From: Bradyrhizobium sp. DOA9
GTDB lineage: Bacteria; Pseudomonadota; Alphaproteobacteria; Rhizobiales; Xanthobacteraceae
Assembly (NCBI RefSeq): GCF_000617845.2
Contig: NZ_DF820425.1
Coordinates: forward strand, 627,690 to 691,689
Length of the DNA stretch: 64,000 nt
Direction: 5' to 3'
The notes beneath the pieces are model-generated. The model was not told where the DNA came from, searched no databases, and worked only from the letters and a program-made list of their open reading frames with translations. This document shows, in pieces, positions 42,822 to 51,397 of the stretch (within the stretch, counting starts at the first letter, position 1; each line of letters starts with the position of its first letter). Made by a program: the position numbers and the translations under genes.

Positions 42822-44321
42822 TTAAGCCCTCTGGCGCTCGTTGCGGATGGAGAGCAGTTCCACCGGACGGTCGGGAATGACGATGCGGAACGTGGCGCCG
42901 ATGGTGCCTTCGACCAGGTGGATCTCGCCGCCATGGGCGCGGACCAGCTCGGCGGCGATGGCGAGGCCAAGGCCGCTGCCGCCGGGGCGGCCCGAGGTCT
43001 GGAAGGCCTCGAACAGGCGCTCCCGGGTCTTCGGGGGGACGCCGGGGCCGGTGTCGGAGACCTCGAGAATCGCGACGGCGCCTTCGCGCTTTCCGGTGAT
43101 CCGGATCTGCTGCACACGACCCTCACCCGCCGCATGGCTTTCGAGCGCCTGGGCGGCGTTGCGGACGAGGTTGAGCAAGACGCGGAACAGCTGGTCGGGG
43201 TCGGCATCGACCGCGAGCCCGCGCTCGATCGCAGCAACCCAGGCGATCGAGGCCTCGTTGGCGAGCCCTGCGGTCTCCCGCACCTCCATCACCACCGGCT
43301 CGATCAGGATCATGCGGCGGTCGGGCGCGGCCTCCTGGGCGCGACCGTAGGACAATGTCGACTGGCAGAAGGCGATGGCGCGCTCGAGCGAGCGCACGAG
43401 CTTGGGCGCAAAGCGCTGCACGCGCGGATCCGGCACGCTGGCGAGCTGGTCCGACAGCAGCTGGGCCGAGGCGAGCAGATTGCGCAGATCGTGGTTGATC
43501 TTGGAGACGGCGAGGCCGAGGGCGGCGAGCCGGCTCTTCTGATTCAGCATCGACATCAGGTCGCGCTGCATGTCGGACAATTCGCGCTCGGCAACCCCGA
43601 TCTCGTCGCTGCGCTGGCTGGGCACGATGATGCCGGCCGAGCTTTCCGGGTTCTCGTGGAAGCCGACCAGGCTCGCGGTCAGCCGCCGCATCGGCCGCAC
43701 GAAGAGATAATGGAGCGCGAGATAGACGAGGCCCGCGGTCAGCACCGCGATGATCAGCGCGACCACGACGAGGTTGCGGGAGAAGCGGTACATCTGCTTC
43801 CGCAGCGGCAATTCGTCGGTGACGATCTCGATGAACTGGGCATTGCCGACCCCGGGGCCGACGATGCGGATGGCCTGGTTGCCGGTCTCCAGCATCATCC
43901 GGAACGAGCCGGTGATGGCTTCCCAGGCCGTCATGTCGCGCAGGTCGATGTCGTGCTCGATCGCGGCTGGAATGTTGTCGCTGGCGAGCAGCCGGCGCTG
44001 CTGGCCCATCTTGATGGCGACGGCGCGGGCATTGATGCTCTTCAGGATCTGCCGCGACAGCGAATCGGGGACCATGCCGAGCGGCGCCGCATCCAGCACC
44101 AGCGCCGCAGTGTTGGCCGCCGCGACGCGATCATTCAGCCGGTTGACCCAGAAATTCGCGATGGCGGGCACGTAGAGCAGCACCGCGGCGATCATCACCA
44201 GGGGAATCGTGAGCAGCAGCAGCTTGCCGGACAGGCCGAGCCCGCGCGAGCCGCGGGGCCGCGTCGCCGGCTGGTCCGGCTGATCCAGATCCTGGATCGG
44301 CTGGCGATCTGTGGCTGGCAC
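42822..44321 (-). CDS. Membrane sensor histidine kinase (499 aa)
   Basis: Two membrane segments (about 32-55 and 183-206) bracket a periplasmic sensor region of about 125 residues. A HAMP-like region follows, then the dimerisation/phosphoacceptor segment KINHDLRNLLAS (His about 277). The catalytic domain shows NLVRNAAQAL (N box), DTGPGVPP (G1) and GGSGLGLAIA (G2). It autophosphorylates on His and passes phosphate to a response regulator; no regulator gene lies next to it. I propose a GTG start at 44321 with AGGGGCGAG upstream; a TTG at 44381 lacks an RBS. The stop is close to a short palindromic repeat. It precedes the rpmH region on the other strand. Confidence 0.85.
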   Translation of the reverse strand: MPATDRQPIQDLDQPDQPATRPRGSRGLGLSGKLLLLTIPLVMIAAVLLYVPAIANFWVNRLNDRVAAANTAALVLDAAPLGMVPDSLSRQILKSINARAVAIKMGQQRRLLASDNIPAAIEHDIDLRDMTAWEAITGSFRMMLETGNQAIRIVGPGVGNAQFIEIVTDELPLRKQMYRFSRNLVVVALIIAVLTAGLVYLALHYLFVRPMRRLTASLVGFHENPESSAGIIVPSQRSDEIGVAERELSDMQRDLMSMLNQKSRLAALGLAVSKINHDLRNLLASAQLLSDQLASVPDPRVQRFAPKLVRSLERAIAFCQSTLSYGRAQEAAPDRRMILIEPVVMEVRETAGLANEASIAWVAAIERGLAVDADPDQLFRVLLNLVRNAAQALESHAAGEGRVQQIRITGKREGAVAILEVSDTGPGVPPKTRERLFEAFQTSGRPGGSGLGLAIAAELVRAHGGEIHLVEGTIGATFRIVIPDRPVELLSIRNERQRA

Positions 44322-44501
44322 GAAACTCGCCCCTGTTGGCCTTGGCTGATGAAGGATGCGACCCGACCGATGTCCGGTCAAATTACGGATCGCTAATCTG
44401 CCGAGGTGGGATGTAGGCGCTGATAGCGCGAGTCGCTACCTCAAGGGTTAAAAACCTCGCGCAAACAGCGATATTCACCGAAAACGCGCGCTTGTGCGGC
44501 G

Positions 44502-44530
44502 TTGACGAAAACAAGGCGCTCCCTTATAAG
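44502..44530 (+). promoter_or_regulatory. Sigma-70-type promoter before rpmH
   Basis: TTGACG (44502-44507) and TATAAG (44525-44530) are spaced by 17 bases, the optimal consensus arrangement. The start site would be near 44537, giving a ~135-base leader before rpmH. It is the best promoter in the right-hand part. The rest of the 44322-44671 gap holds no gene; it has a small perfect hairpin GCGCT-GAT-AGCGC near 44418. Confidence 0.75.
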
Positions 44531-44671
44531 CCGCGCGAATTGTCCGCGATGACCCGGTGCGACACCGGGAGCGGCTCTCTTGGGGCCGAAAAAGGGCCCG
44601 TTTTGGGCCGCATCTTCCGGACTTTACCATCAATTCCACAGGCAACTTGCCCGGTCAGCGGAGAAAAACCC

Positions 44672-44806
44672 GTGAAGCGGACTTATCAACCCAGCAAACT
44701 GGTGCGCAAGCGCCGTCACGGCTTCCGCGCCCGTCTCGCCACTGCCGGCGGCCGCAAGGTTCTCGCCGCCCGCCGCGCCCGCGGCCGCAAGCGTCTGAGC
44801 GCCTGA
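44672..44806 (+). CDS. rpmH: 50S ribosomal protein L34 (44 aa)
   Basis: The protein reads [20 protein letters not shown] and ends [12 protein letters not shown], which is the near-invariant L34 sequence. The start is GTG at 44672 with GGAG upstream. L34 binds 23S rRNA in the large subunit. It is the first of the rpmH-rnpA-yidC-engB series, a widely conserved order. A strong promoter lies at 44502. A longer open frame from 44492 is not real. Confidence 0.97.
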   Translation: MKRTYQPSKLVRKRRHGFRARLATAGGRKVLAARRARGRKRLSA

Positions 44807-44833
44807 GCCGGACCCCCTTTTTGGGATTTCATC

Positions 44834-45220
44834 ATGGATCGGCTGAGGCAGCGGGCGGATTTCCTCGCCGTTGCCAATGGCGCGCGGGTGAATAGTCCCG
44901 CGTTCGTCCTGCAAAGTCGCCCCCGCGATGATTCCGGCCCCGTCAGGATCGGCTTCACCGTCACCAAGAAGAACGGCAACGCCCCCGAGCGCAATCGCAT
45001 CCGGCGCCGGTTGCGCGAACTGGTGAAGCGGCTCGATCCGACATCGGTGCAGCCCCACCATGATTATGTCCTGGTCGGACGAAGGGACGCGCTCTCGCGC
45101 GACTTCGCCACCATGCTCGACGATCTGCGCATAGCGTTCACGAAGCCCGCGCGGCATACGGCCAAGGCGCGCGGCCACAGGCCGGGTCACGCCGCCGCGA
45201 CCAGCCGCAAACCGGATTGA
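44834..45220 (+). CDS. rnpA: Ribonuclease P protein component (128 aa)
   Basis: The RNase P protein signature is visible: GFTVTKKNGNAPERNRIRRR contains the RNR motif that contacts RNase P RNA. The N-terminus starts MDRLRQRADFLAVANG, as usual. The C-terminal extension (RHTAKARGHRPGHAAATSRK) is basic and longer than in E. coli, which is common in rhizobia. The protein helps P RNA remove 5' leaders of pre-tRNAs. It follows rpmH by 27 bases and precedes yidC by 16 bases, so one operon is likely. The small yidD gene often found between rnpA and yidC is missing here. Confidence 0.95.
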   Translation: MDRLRQRADFLAVANGARVNSPAFVLQSRPRDDSGPVRIGFTVTKKNGNAPERNRIRRRLRELVKRLDPTSVQPHHDYVLVGRRDALSRDFATMLDDLRIAFTKPARHTAKARGHRPGHAAATSRKPD

Positions 45221-45236
45221 TGACGAGACAATCGAG

Positions 45237-47108
45237 ATGACCGACAATCGCAATACCATCCTCGCCGTCATTCTGTCCGGCCTGGTGCTGATCGCCTGGC
45301 AGTATTTCTACAACGTGCCGCAGATGGAGAAGCAGCGCGCCCAGCAGCAGGCGCAGGCCGAGCTCCAGAAGACGACGCCGCAGCCGACCGCCTCGGCGAC
45401 GCCAGGCGGCGCGCCGGCGACGCCGGGCTCAGCGCCGCAGCCGGGAGGTGCGGCCCAGCCGGCAACGCCGGCCGCGAGCGCGCCCCAATTGGTCGTTGCG
45501 CGCGAGACCGCCATTGCAGCGAGCCCGCGCGTCAAGATCGAGACGCCGCGGATTGCCGGCAGCATCTCGCTGAAGGGCGGCCGCATCGACGACATCGCGC
45601 TGGTGCAATATCGCGAGACGGTCGATCCGAAATCGCCGCCGATCGTGCTCTATTCGCCGTCGGGCACGGCGGAGCCCTATTACGCCGAGTTCGGCTGGGT
45701 TGCAGCGACCGGCGTGACGGCAAAGATGCCGGATGCCCAGACCGTCTGGCAGCAGGAGGGCAGCGGCAGCCTGACGCCGTCGACACCCGTGGTGCTGAAA
45801 TGGGAGAACGGCGACGGCCTGACCTTCCGCCGCACCATCGCCGTCGACGACCATTATCTCTTCACCATCAAGGACGAGGTGAGCAATGTCGGCAACGCGC
45901 CCGTCACGCTCTATCCGTTCGCGCTGATCTCGCGCCACGGCGCGCCGCATGTCTCCGGCTACTATATCCTGCATGAGGGCCTGATCGGCTATCTCGGCGA
46001 ACACAGGCTGCAGGAATATGCCTACAGCAAGATCGACGAAGCCAAGCAGGTGAACTTCAAGGCAACCAACGGCTGGCTCGGCATCACGGACAAGTACTGG
46101 GCCTCCGCGCTGCTGCCGGACACCAATGCCCAGCTCCAGGCGCGGTTCTCGTCGAACCCCGTCGGCAAGGTCCATACCTACCAGACCGACTATCTGCTCG
46201 ACCCCGTCACCGTCGCGATCGGCGGCACCGCGACGGCCAATGCGCGGCTGTTCGCCGGCGCCAAGGAAGCCGGCGTGGTCGGCATCAATTTCCCGCTCGC
46301 AGGCCTCGGCGGCTACAACAAGGCGCTCGGCCTCAACCAGTTCGACCTGCTGATCGACTGGGGCTGGTTCTACTTCCTCACCAAGCCGATGTTCCTCGGC
46401 CTCGACTTCTTCTTCCGCTTCTTCGGCAATTTCGGCATCTCGATCCTGCTGGTGACGGTGATCGTGAAGCTGTTGTTCTTCCCGCTGGCGAACAAGTCCT
46501 ACGCCTCGATGGCGAAGATGAAGTCGATCCAGCCGCAGCTGCTGGCGCTGAAGGAGCGCTATCCCGACGACAAGGTGAAGCAGCAGCAGGAGATGATGGA
46601 GATCTACCGCAAGGAGAAGATCAATCCGGTCGCCGGCTGTCTCCCCGTGCTGATCCAGATCCCGGTGTTCTTCTCGCTCTACAAGGTGCTGTTTGTCACC
46701 ATCGAGATGCGGCACGCCCCGTTCTACGGCTGGATCAAGGACCTCTCCGCGCCGGACCCGACCAACCTCTTCAACCTGTTCGGGCTGATCCCGTTCGATC
46801 CGACCACGATTCCGGTGTTCGGCCATTACCTCGCGCTCGGCATCTGGCCGATCATCATGGGCATCACGATGTGGATCCAGATGAAGCTGAATCCGACGCC
46901 GCCCGATCCGACCCAGCAGATCATCTTCAACTGGATGCCGCTGATCTTCACCTTCATGCTGGCGGGCTTCCCGGCGGGCCTCGTGATCTACTGGGCCTGG
47001 AACAACCTGCTCTCGGTGGTCCAGCAGGGCTACATCATGCGCCGCAACGGCGTGAAGGTGGAATTATTCGACAATCTCAAGGCGACGTTCGCGAGAAAGG
47101 CGACGTAA
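45237..47108 (+). CDS. yidC: Membrane protein insertase YidC (623 aa)
   Basis: An N-terminal membrane anchor (NTILAVILSGLVLIAWQYFY) and a Pro/Ala/Thr-rich linker precede a large periplasmic domain (about 100-360, VKIETPRIAGSISLKGGRID and FRRTIAVDDHYLFTIKDEV). A C-terminal five-TM core follows (FFFRFFGNFGISILLVTV to LVIYWAWNNLLSVVQQ). This is the Gram-negative YidC layout and length. It inserts proteins into the inner membrane alone or with Sec. It follows rnpA closely. The long alanine/proline linker at 45-85 is typical of rhizobia and not conserved. No break is seen. Confidence 0.97.
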   Translation: MTDNRNTILAVILSGLVLIAWQYFYNVPQMEKQRAQQQAQAELQKTTPQPTASATPGGAPATPGSAPQPGGAAQPATPAASAPQLVVARETAIAASPRVKIETPRIAGSISLKGGRIDDIALVQYRETVDPKSPPIVLYSPSGTAEPYYAEFGWVAATGVTAKMPDAQTVWQQEGSGSLTPSTPVVLKWENGDGLTFRRTIAVDDHYLFTIKDEVSNVGNAPVTLYPFALISRHGAPHVSGYYILHEGLIGYLGEHRLQEYAYSKIDEAKQVNFKATNGWLGITDKYWASALLPDTNAQLQARFSSNPVGKVHTYQTDYLLDPVTVAIGGTATANARLFAGAKEAGVVGINFPLAGLGGYNKALGLNQFDLLIDWGWFYFLTKPMFLGLDFFFRFFGNFGISILLVTVIVKLLFFPLANKSYASMAKMKSIQPQLLALKERYPDDKVKQQQEMMEIYRKEKINPVAGCLPVLIQIPVFFSLYKVLFVTIEMRHAPFYGWIKDLSAPDPTNLFNLFGLIPFDPTTIPVFGHYLALGIWPIIMGITMWIQMKLNPTPPDPTQQIIFNWMPLIFTFMLAGFPAGLVIYWAWNNLLSVVQQGYIMRRNGVKVELFDNLKATFARKAT

Positions 47109-47112
47109 GCGC

Positions 47113-47200
47113 CGTCATTGCGAGGAGCCCTTGCGACGAAGCAATCCAAAGTCCCTCGGCCGATGCATTTCTGGATTGCTTCGCTTCGCTCGCAATGACG
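47113..47200. repeat. Dispersed palindromic repeat, GTCATTGCGAG type
   Basis: The unit opens CGTCATTGCGAGGAGCCCTT and ends GCTCGCAATGACG, with internal GACGAAGCAATCCA paired to TGGATTGCTTCG. A second copy lies at 59640-59726. It sits between yidC and engB and is too symmetric to encode a protein. Such elements are common in Bradyrhizobium intergenic DNA (memory). Confidence 0.8.
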
Positions 47201-47222
47201 TAAGGAAACAGCGAGGCTTCGC

Positions 47223-47876
47223 ATGACCGACGACAAAGATGCGAAGCTGATCGAGGCCGGGCGGAAACTGTTCGCCCGCGACTGGCAGTTCATCTGGGCC
47301 TCGCCTTCGATCGAGACGCTGCCGCCGATGGCGGGGCTGGAGATCGCCTTTGCCGGGCGCTCCAATGTCGGCAAGTCGAGCCTGATCAACGCGCTCACGG
47401 GGCGCAACGCGCTGGCGCGCACCTCGCATACGCCGGGCCGCACCCAGGAGCTGATCTTCTTCGAGGTCCCCGGCAAGAACGACCTGCGCCTCGTCGACAT
47501 GCCCGGCTACGGCTATGCCAAGGCGCCGAAGAGCCAGGTCGCGTCCTGGACCGAGCTGATCCACAAATTCCTGCTCGGGCGCGCCAGCCTCGCGCGCGTC
47601 TACGTGCTGATCGACGCGCGGCACGGGATCAAGGACGTCGATCTCGAAGTGCTCAAGACGCTCGACCGCTCCGCGGTCAGCTACCAGATCGTGCTGACCA
47701 AGGCCGACCAGGTGAAGGCCTCCGAGCTGCAGGCGCGCATCGCCGAGACCGAGGCTGCATTGGCAAAACACCCGGCCGCGTTCCCGACCGTGCTCGCGAC
47801 CTCGTCACGCAGCTCGACCGGCATGGAGAGCTTGCGCGCCGCGATGGCGAAGCTGTTGGAAGAGCGGGCCTCGTGA
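47223..47876 (+). CDS. engB: Ribosome-biogenesis GTPase EngB/YihA (217 aa)
   Basis: A single GTPase domain of the TrmE-Era-like class: G1 AGRSNVGKSSL, G2 area TPGRTQ, G3 DMPGYGYAK, G4 TKADQV and G5-like ATSSRS. This is the EngB family, needed for large-subunit assembly and, in many bacteria, cell division. It is in the cytoplasm. The order yidC-engB is usual for the group. The stop overlaps the next gene (GTGATG), so translation of the DUF423 gene is coupled. No unusual feature. Confidence 0.95.
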   Translation: MTDDKDAKLIEAGRKLFARDWQFIWASPSIETLPPMAGLEIAFAGRSNVGKSSLINALTGRNALARTSHTPGRTQELIFFEVPGKNDLRLVDMPGYGYAKAPKSQVASWTELIHKFLLGRASLARVYVLIDARHGIKDVDLEVLKTLDRSAVSYQIVLTKADQVKASELQARIAETEAALAKHPAAFPTVLATSSRSSTGMESLRAAMAKLLEERAS

Positions 47877-48240
47877 TGCCGGCGCACCGCCTGCTGATCG
47901 CGCTTGCCGGCGTGATGGGCGCCGCCGGCGTCGCGCTGGCCGCCGCTTCCGCGCATGGCGCGGACGCGAGCCGTCTTGCTTCCGCCAGCACCATGCTGCT
48001 GTTTCATGCGACGGCCATACTCGCGACCATCGCCTTGCTCACGCGCGGCCTTCTGCACGGCGGAATTGGGCTCGTGGCCGCGCTCGGCTTCGCGATCGGC
48101 GCCGCGCTGTTCGCGGCGACCTCACCTTGCGGCAATATGCCGGCCACGCGCTGTTTCCGATGGCGGCGCCGGCGGGCGGAACGGTGATGATTCTGGGCTG
48201 GCTGGCGGTGACGTTGGCGGCGGTGGCGCCAAAAGGTTGA
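47876..48240 (+). pseudogene. DUF423 membrane protein gene with a frameshift
   Basis: The N-terminal part (PAHRLLIALAGVMGAAGVAL, then ASAHG and LLFHATAILATIALLTRG) matches small DUF423 membrane proteins. Near 48113-48117 the frame changes: the current frame runs on as an Arg-rich tail and stops at 48187. A one-base shift restores DLTLRQYAGHALFPMAAPAGG and MILGWLAVTLAAVAPKG with a stop at 48240. One missing G in GCGGGCGAC would explain it. The product would be a four-helix membrane protein. It may be a true mutation or a sequencing error. Confidence 0.7.
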
Positions 48241-48248
48241 TGCTCTTT

Positions 48249-48435
48249 CTTACCCTCCCCTGGAGGGGTCCGGGACGAGCGTAGCTCGCCCGTGGGTCGG
48301 CGCACATTGAGCGTAGCGAAATGTGAGCCGGGGTGGGGTGATCTCTCCACTCGGGCACTGCTCATCGCGGAGAGACCGTCATCCCACCCCGCTCGCGCTG
48401 CGCGCGATCGACCCTCCCCTCCAGGGGATGGTAAG
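48249..48435. repeat. Imperfect palindromic repeat between DUF423 and argB
   Basis: CTTACCCTCCCCTGGAGGGG at the left faces CCCTCCCCTCCAGGGGATGG at the right, with inner partial pairings (GGGGTGGGGTGA and TCATCCCACCCC). It lies just upstream of argB. It resembles other dispersed repeats but is longer, and no protein is likely. A related short piece stands at 51277-51302. Confidence 0.6.
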
Positions 48436-48516
48436 AGAGCGACCGCCACACTTTGCGCTGTCTCCGCCAATCGGATAGAACGCGCAACCGACCGACCCGC
48501 CAGCGAGACCCGCGAC

Positions 48517-49404
48517 ATGACCGACATCTCTCCGCTCGACCAGGCCCGCATCCTGTCCGAAGCGCTGCCGCACATGCAGCAATATGACGAGGAAACCATC
48601 GTCATCAAATATGGCGGCCATGCCATGGGCGACGAGGAGACCGCGAAGAACTTCGCCCGCGACATCGTGCTCCTGGAGCAGACCGCGATCAATCCGGTGG
48701 TGGTGCATGGCGGCGGGCCGCAGATCGCGACCATGCTCAAGCGCCTCGGCATCGTCTCGGAATTCGCAGCCGGCCTGCGCATCACCGATGCCGCGACCAT
48801 CGAGATCGTCGAGATGGTGCTGGCCGGCTCCGTCAACAAGCAGATCGTCGGCTACATCAACGAGGCCGGCGGCAAGGCCGTGGGCCTGTCCGGCAAGGAC
48901 GGCAACATGGTGAAGGCGACCAAGACGACGCGCACCATCGTCGATCCGGACTCGCACATCGAGAAGGCGGTCGACCTCGGCTTCGTCGGCGACCCCGAGA
49001 AAGTCGACCTCACTTTGCTCAACCAGCTGATCGGCTACGAGCTGATCCCCGTGCTGGCGCCGCTCGCGACCTCCAAGGACGGCCAGACGCTGAACGTCAA
49101 CGCCGACACCTTTGCCGGCGCCGTCGCGGGCGCGCTGAAGGCCAAGCGCCTGCTGCTGCTCACCGACGTGCCCGGCGTGCTCGACAAGTCGAAGAAGCTG
49201 ATCCCGCAGCTCTCGGTCAAGGACGCGCGAAAGCTGATTGCCGACGGCACCATCTCCGGCGGCATGATCCCGAAGGTGGAGACCTGCATCTACGCGCTCG
49301 AGCAGGGCGTCGAGGGCGTCGTCATCATCGACGGCAAGATGCAGCACGCGGTGCTGCTCGAGCTCTTCACCAACCAGGGCACGGGCACGCTGATCCACAA
49401 GTGA
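48517..49404 (+). CDS. argB: Acetylglutamate kinase (295 aa)
   Basis: Amino acid kinase family motifs are present: [12 protein letters not shown] near the start, [10 protein letters not shown] (substrate loop), [10 protein letters not shown] and [24 protein letters not shown] nucleotide region. The C-terminus ([20 protein letters not shown]) has the arginine-sensitive form's GGMIPK. The enzyme phosphorylates N-acetylglutamate in arginine synthesis. The start at the ATG at 48517 fits the family; 75 upstream codons lie in the repeat. It is followed by a palindromic repeat and a DUF1036 gene. No oddity. Confidence 0.95.
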   Translation: MTDISPLDQARILSEALPHMQQYDEETIVIKYGGHAMGDEETAKNFARDIVLLEQTAINPVVVHGGGPQIATMLKRLGIVSEFAAGLRITDAATIEIVEMVLAGSVNKQIVGYINEAGGKAVGLSGKDGNMVKATKTTRTIVDPDSHIEKAVDLGFVGDPEKVDLTLLNQLIGYELIPVLAPLATSKDGQTLNVNADTFAGAVAGALKAKRLLLLTDVPGVLDKSKKLIPQLSVKDARKLIADGTISGGMIPKVETCIYALEQGVEGVVIIDGKMQHAVLLELFTNQGTGTLIHK

Positions 49405-49435
49405 TGCGGGAGCGCGCGCAGCGGAAAATGGTCGT

Positions 49436-49521
49436 CGTCATGCCCGGGCTTGGCCCGGGCATCCACGGCTCTCCGCGCGCGCCGCTGCACGTGGATAGCC
49501 GGGACAAGCCCGGCCATGACG
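49436..49521. repeat. Dispersed palindromic repeat, GTCATGCCCGGG type
   Basis: CGTCATGCCCGGGCTTGGCC opens the unit and CGGGACAAGCCCGGCCATGAC closes it, with internal ATCCACG/CGTGGAT pairing. A related copy is at 54169-54259. It precedes the DUF1036 gene, and reading through it gives a false N-terminal extension. Confidence 0.8.
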
Positions 49522-49568
49522 AGCGGGGATCGCAGCGCAACCGCCGCTCCCACCTCACCCGCTTCCTG

Positions 49569-50555
49569 ATGACGCTGCCAGCCGCAGCTGTCTCCTTCTT
49601 CTTCTCCTCCGCGCCGGCGATCGCCGACCTCAAGATCTGCAACCGCATGTCCTATGTCGTCGAGGCCGCGATCGGCATCGACGACAAGGCGGCGACAGCG
49701 ACGCGCGGCTGGTTCAGGATCGATCCCGCCGCCTGCCGCGTGGTGGTGCAGGGCACGCTGACCGCCGACCGCATCCTGCTCAACGCCCGCGCGCTCGGCG
49801 TCTACGGCGCCTCGCCGATTCCGCAAAGCGGCAACGACATGCTGTGTGTCGCGCAGGACAATTTCGTCATCGCCGCGGCGCGGCAGTGCCGCAGCGGCCA
49901 GACCCAGGTTCCGTTCACGCAGGTGACGCCGACGCAAGGTGCGGACGGCAACCTCGTCGCCTATCTCGCCGAGGATTCCGAATATGACGACGAGCAGGCG
50001 CGCCTCGCCGGCATCCAGCGGCTGCTGGTGATCGCCGGCTACGACGCCGCGCCGATCGACGGCGTCGACGGGCCGAAGACGCAGAGCGCGCTGGCCGCGT
50101 TCCTGAAGAGCCGCGGCTTGTCGTCCGACATCGTGGGCTCGCAAAACTTCTTCAAGACCATGGTCGATGCGGTGCAGACGCCGTCCGCGACCGGCCTCAC
50201 CTGGTGCAACGACACGCCGCACAAGGTGATGGCGGCGATCGCGACCGACGACGGCAAGGCGGTGACGAGCCGCGGCTGGTATCGCATCGATCCCAAGACC
50301 TGCCTGCACCCCGATGTGACCGGCCAGCCGAAGCAGATCTTCAGCTTCGCGGAAGCGGTCGATGCCGACAACCGCGTCGTGAAATTGAAGGACAGGCCGC
50401 TGAACTGGGGCGGCGACAGGCAGCTCTGCACGCGCGAGACCAAGTTCGAGACCAGCGAGCAGACCGATTGCGGCACGCGCGGCTTTGCACCGACGGGCTT
50501 TGGCGCGGTGGACATGTCGAGCGGCGGCAAGACGCTGCGCTTTGCCGTGCCGTGA
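49569..50555 (+). CDS. Exported DUF1036 protein with a central peptidoglycan-binding-like domain (328 aa)
   Basis: A signal peptide (MTLPAAAVSFFFSSAPAIA) precedes two DUF1036-like halves: DLKICNRMSYVVEAAIGIDD...RGWFRIDPAAC and LTWCNDTPHKVMAAIATDD...RGWYRIDPKTC. Between them QRLLVIAGYDAAPIDGVDGP with TQSALAAFLKSRG looks like a peptidoglycan-binding_1 helical domain. DUF1036 proteins are periplasmic with conserved cysteines; function is open. The first frame is open to 49401, but it crosses the palindromic repeat. I therefore take the ATG at 49569, although the RBS there is not strong. Sandwiching of a PG-binding region between two identical-type domains is unusual. Confidence 0.8.
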   Translation: MTLPAAAVSFFFSSAPAIADLKICNRMSYVVEAAIGIDDKAATATRGWFRIDPAACRVVVQGTLTADRILLNARALGVYGASPIPQSGNDMLCVAQDNFVIAAARQCRSGQTQVPFTQVTPTQGADGNLVAYLAEDSEYDDEQARLAGIQRLLVIAGYDAAPIDGVDGPKTQSALAAFLKSRGLSSDIVGSQNFFKTMVDAVQTPSATGLTWCNDTPHKVMAAIATDDGKAVTSRGWYRIDPKTCLHPDVTGQPKQIFSFAEAVDADNRVVKLKDRPLNWGGDRQLCTRETKFETSEQTDCGTRGFAPTGFGAVDMSSGGKTLRFAVP

Positions 50556-50569
50556 ACGAGAGACTTGTG

Positions 50570-51259
50570 ATGAAATCACCCCGCAGCTTCAGCCATGTCG
50601 ACACCTGGGTGTTCGACCTCGACAACACGCTCTATCCGCATCACGTCAATCTGTGGCAGCAGGTCGATGCGCGGATCGGGGAGTTCGTCTGCAACTGGCT
50701 GAATGTCGACCCGGAGCAAGCGCGGGCGATCCAGAAGGACTATTATCGCCGCTTCGGCACCACGATGCGGGGCATGATGACCCTGCATGGCGTCCGCGCC
50801 GACGACTATCTCGCCTATGTGCACAAGATCGACCATTCACCGCTGGAGCCGAATCCGGCGCTTGGCGCGGCCATCGCAAAGCTGCCGGGTCGAAAACTGA
50901 TCCTGACCAACGGCTCGGTCGACCATGTCGATGCCGTGCTGGCGCGGCTCGGCTTCGCCTCGCATTTCGACGGCGTGTTCGACATCATCGCCGCCGAGTT
51001 CGAGCCGAAGCCGGCGGAGAGAACCTACCGGAAATTCCTCGGCCAGCATGCGGTCGATCCGACCCGCGCCGCCATGTTCGAGGACCTTTCCCGCAACCTC
51101 ACCGTCCCGCATCAGCTCGGCATGACCACGGTGCTGGTGGTGCCCGACGGCACCAAGGAGGTGGTGCGTGAGGATTGGGAGCTGGAAGGCCGCGACGCCG
51201 CCCATGTGGACCACGTCACGGATGATCTGGCGGGGTTCTTGGCGAGGTTGTCGCGCTAA
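50570..51259 (+). CDS. HAD-family pyrimidine 5'-nucleotidase-like phosphatase (229 aa)
   Basis: HAD motif I is VFDLDNTLYPHH, with a helical cap after it (QQVDARIGEFVCNWLNVD). Motif II is LILTNGS, and the motif III/IV region is FEPKPAERTY then FEDLSRN. The DLDNTLYP start is typical of the SDT1-like pyrimidine 5'-nucleotidase group. Phosphatase action on small cytoplasmic substrates is expected. The start is the ATG at 50570, 15 bases after the DUF1036 stop; a GTG a little upstream is possible. No RNA or membrane domain. Substrate uncertain. Confidence 0.85.
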   Translation: MKSPRSFSHVDTWVFDLDNTLYPHHVNLWQQVDARIGEFVCNWLNVDPEQARAIQKDYYRRFGTTMRGMMTLHGVRADDYLAYVHKIDHSPLEPNPALGAAIAKLPGRKLILTNGSVDHVDAVLARLGFASHFDGVFDIIAAEFEPKPAERTYRKFLGQHAVDPTRAAMFEDLSRNLTVPHQLGMTTVLVVPDGTKEVVREDWELEGRDAAHVDHVTDDLAGFLARLSR

Positions 51260-51397
51260 GTTCGCAGCCCGGATCTTACCCTTCCCTGGAGGGGGAGGGT
51301 AACGGCGAACTACGGTCGAGCCTTGACTCCACCCCTGCAAATCCCGAAAAAGCGCTCCAATTCTCGCGAAACCACGCGCTCCCCAGAGGAAATCACG

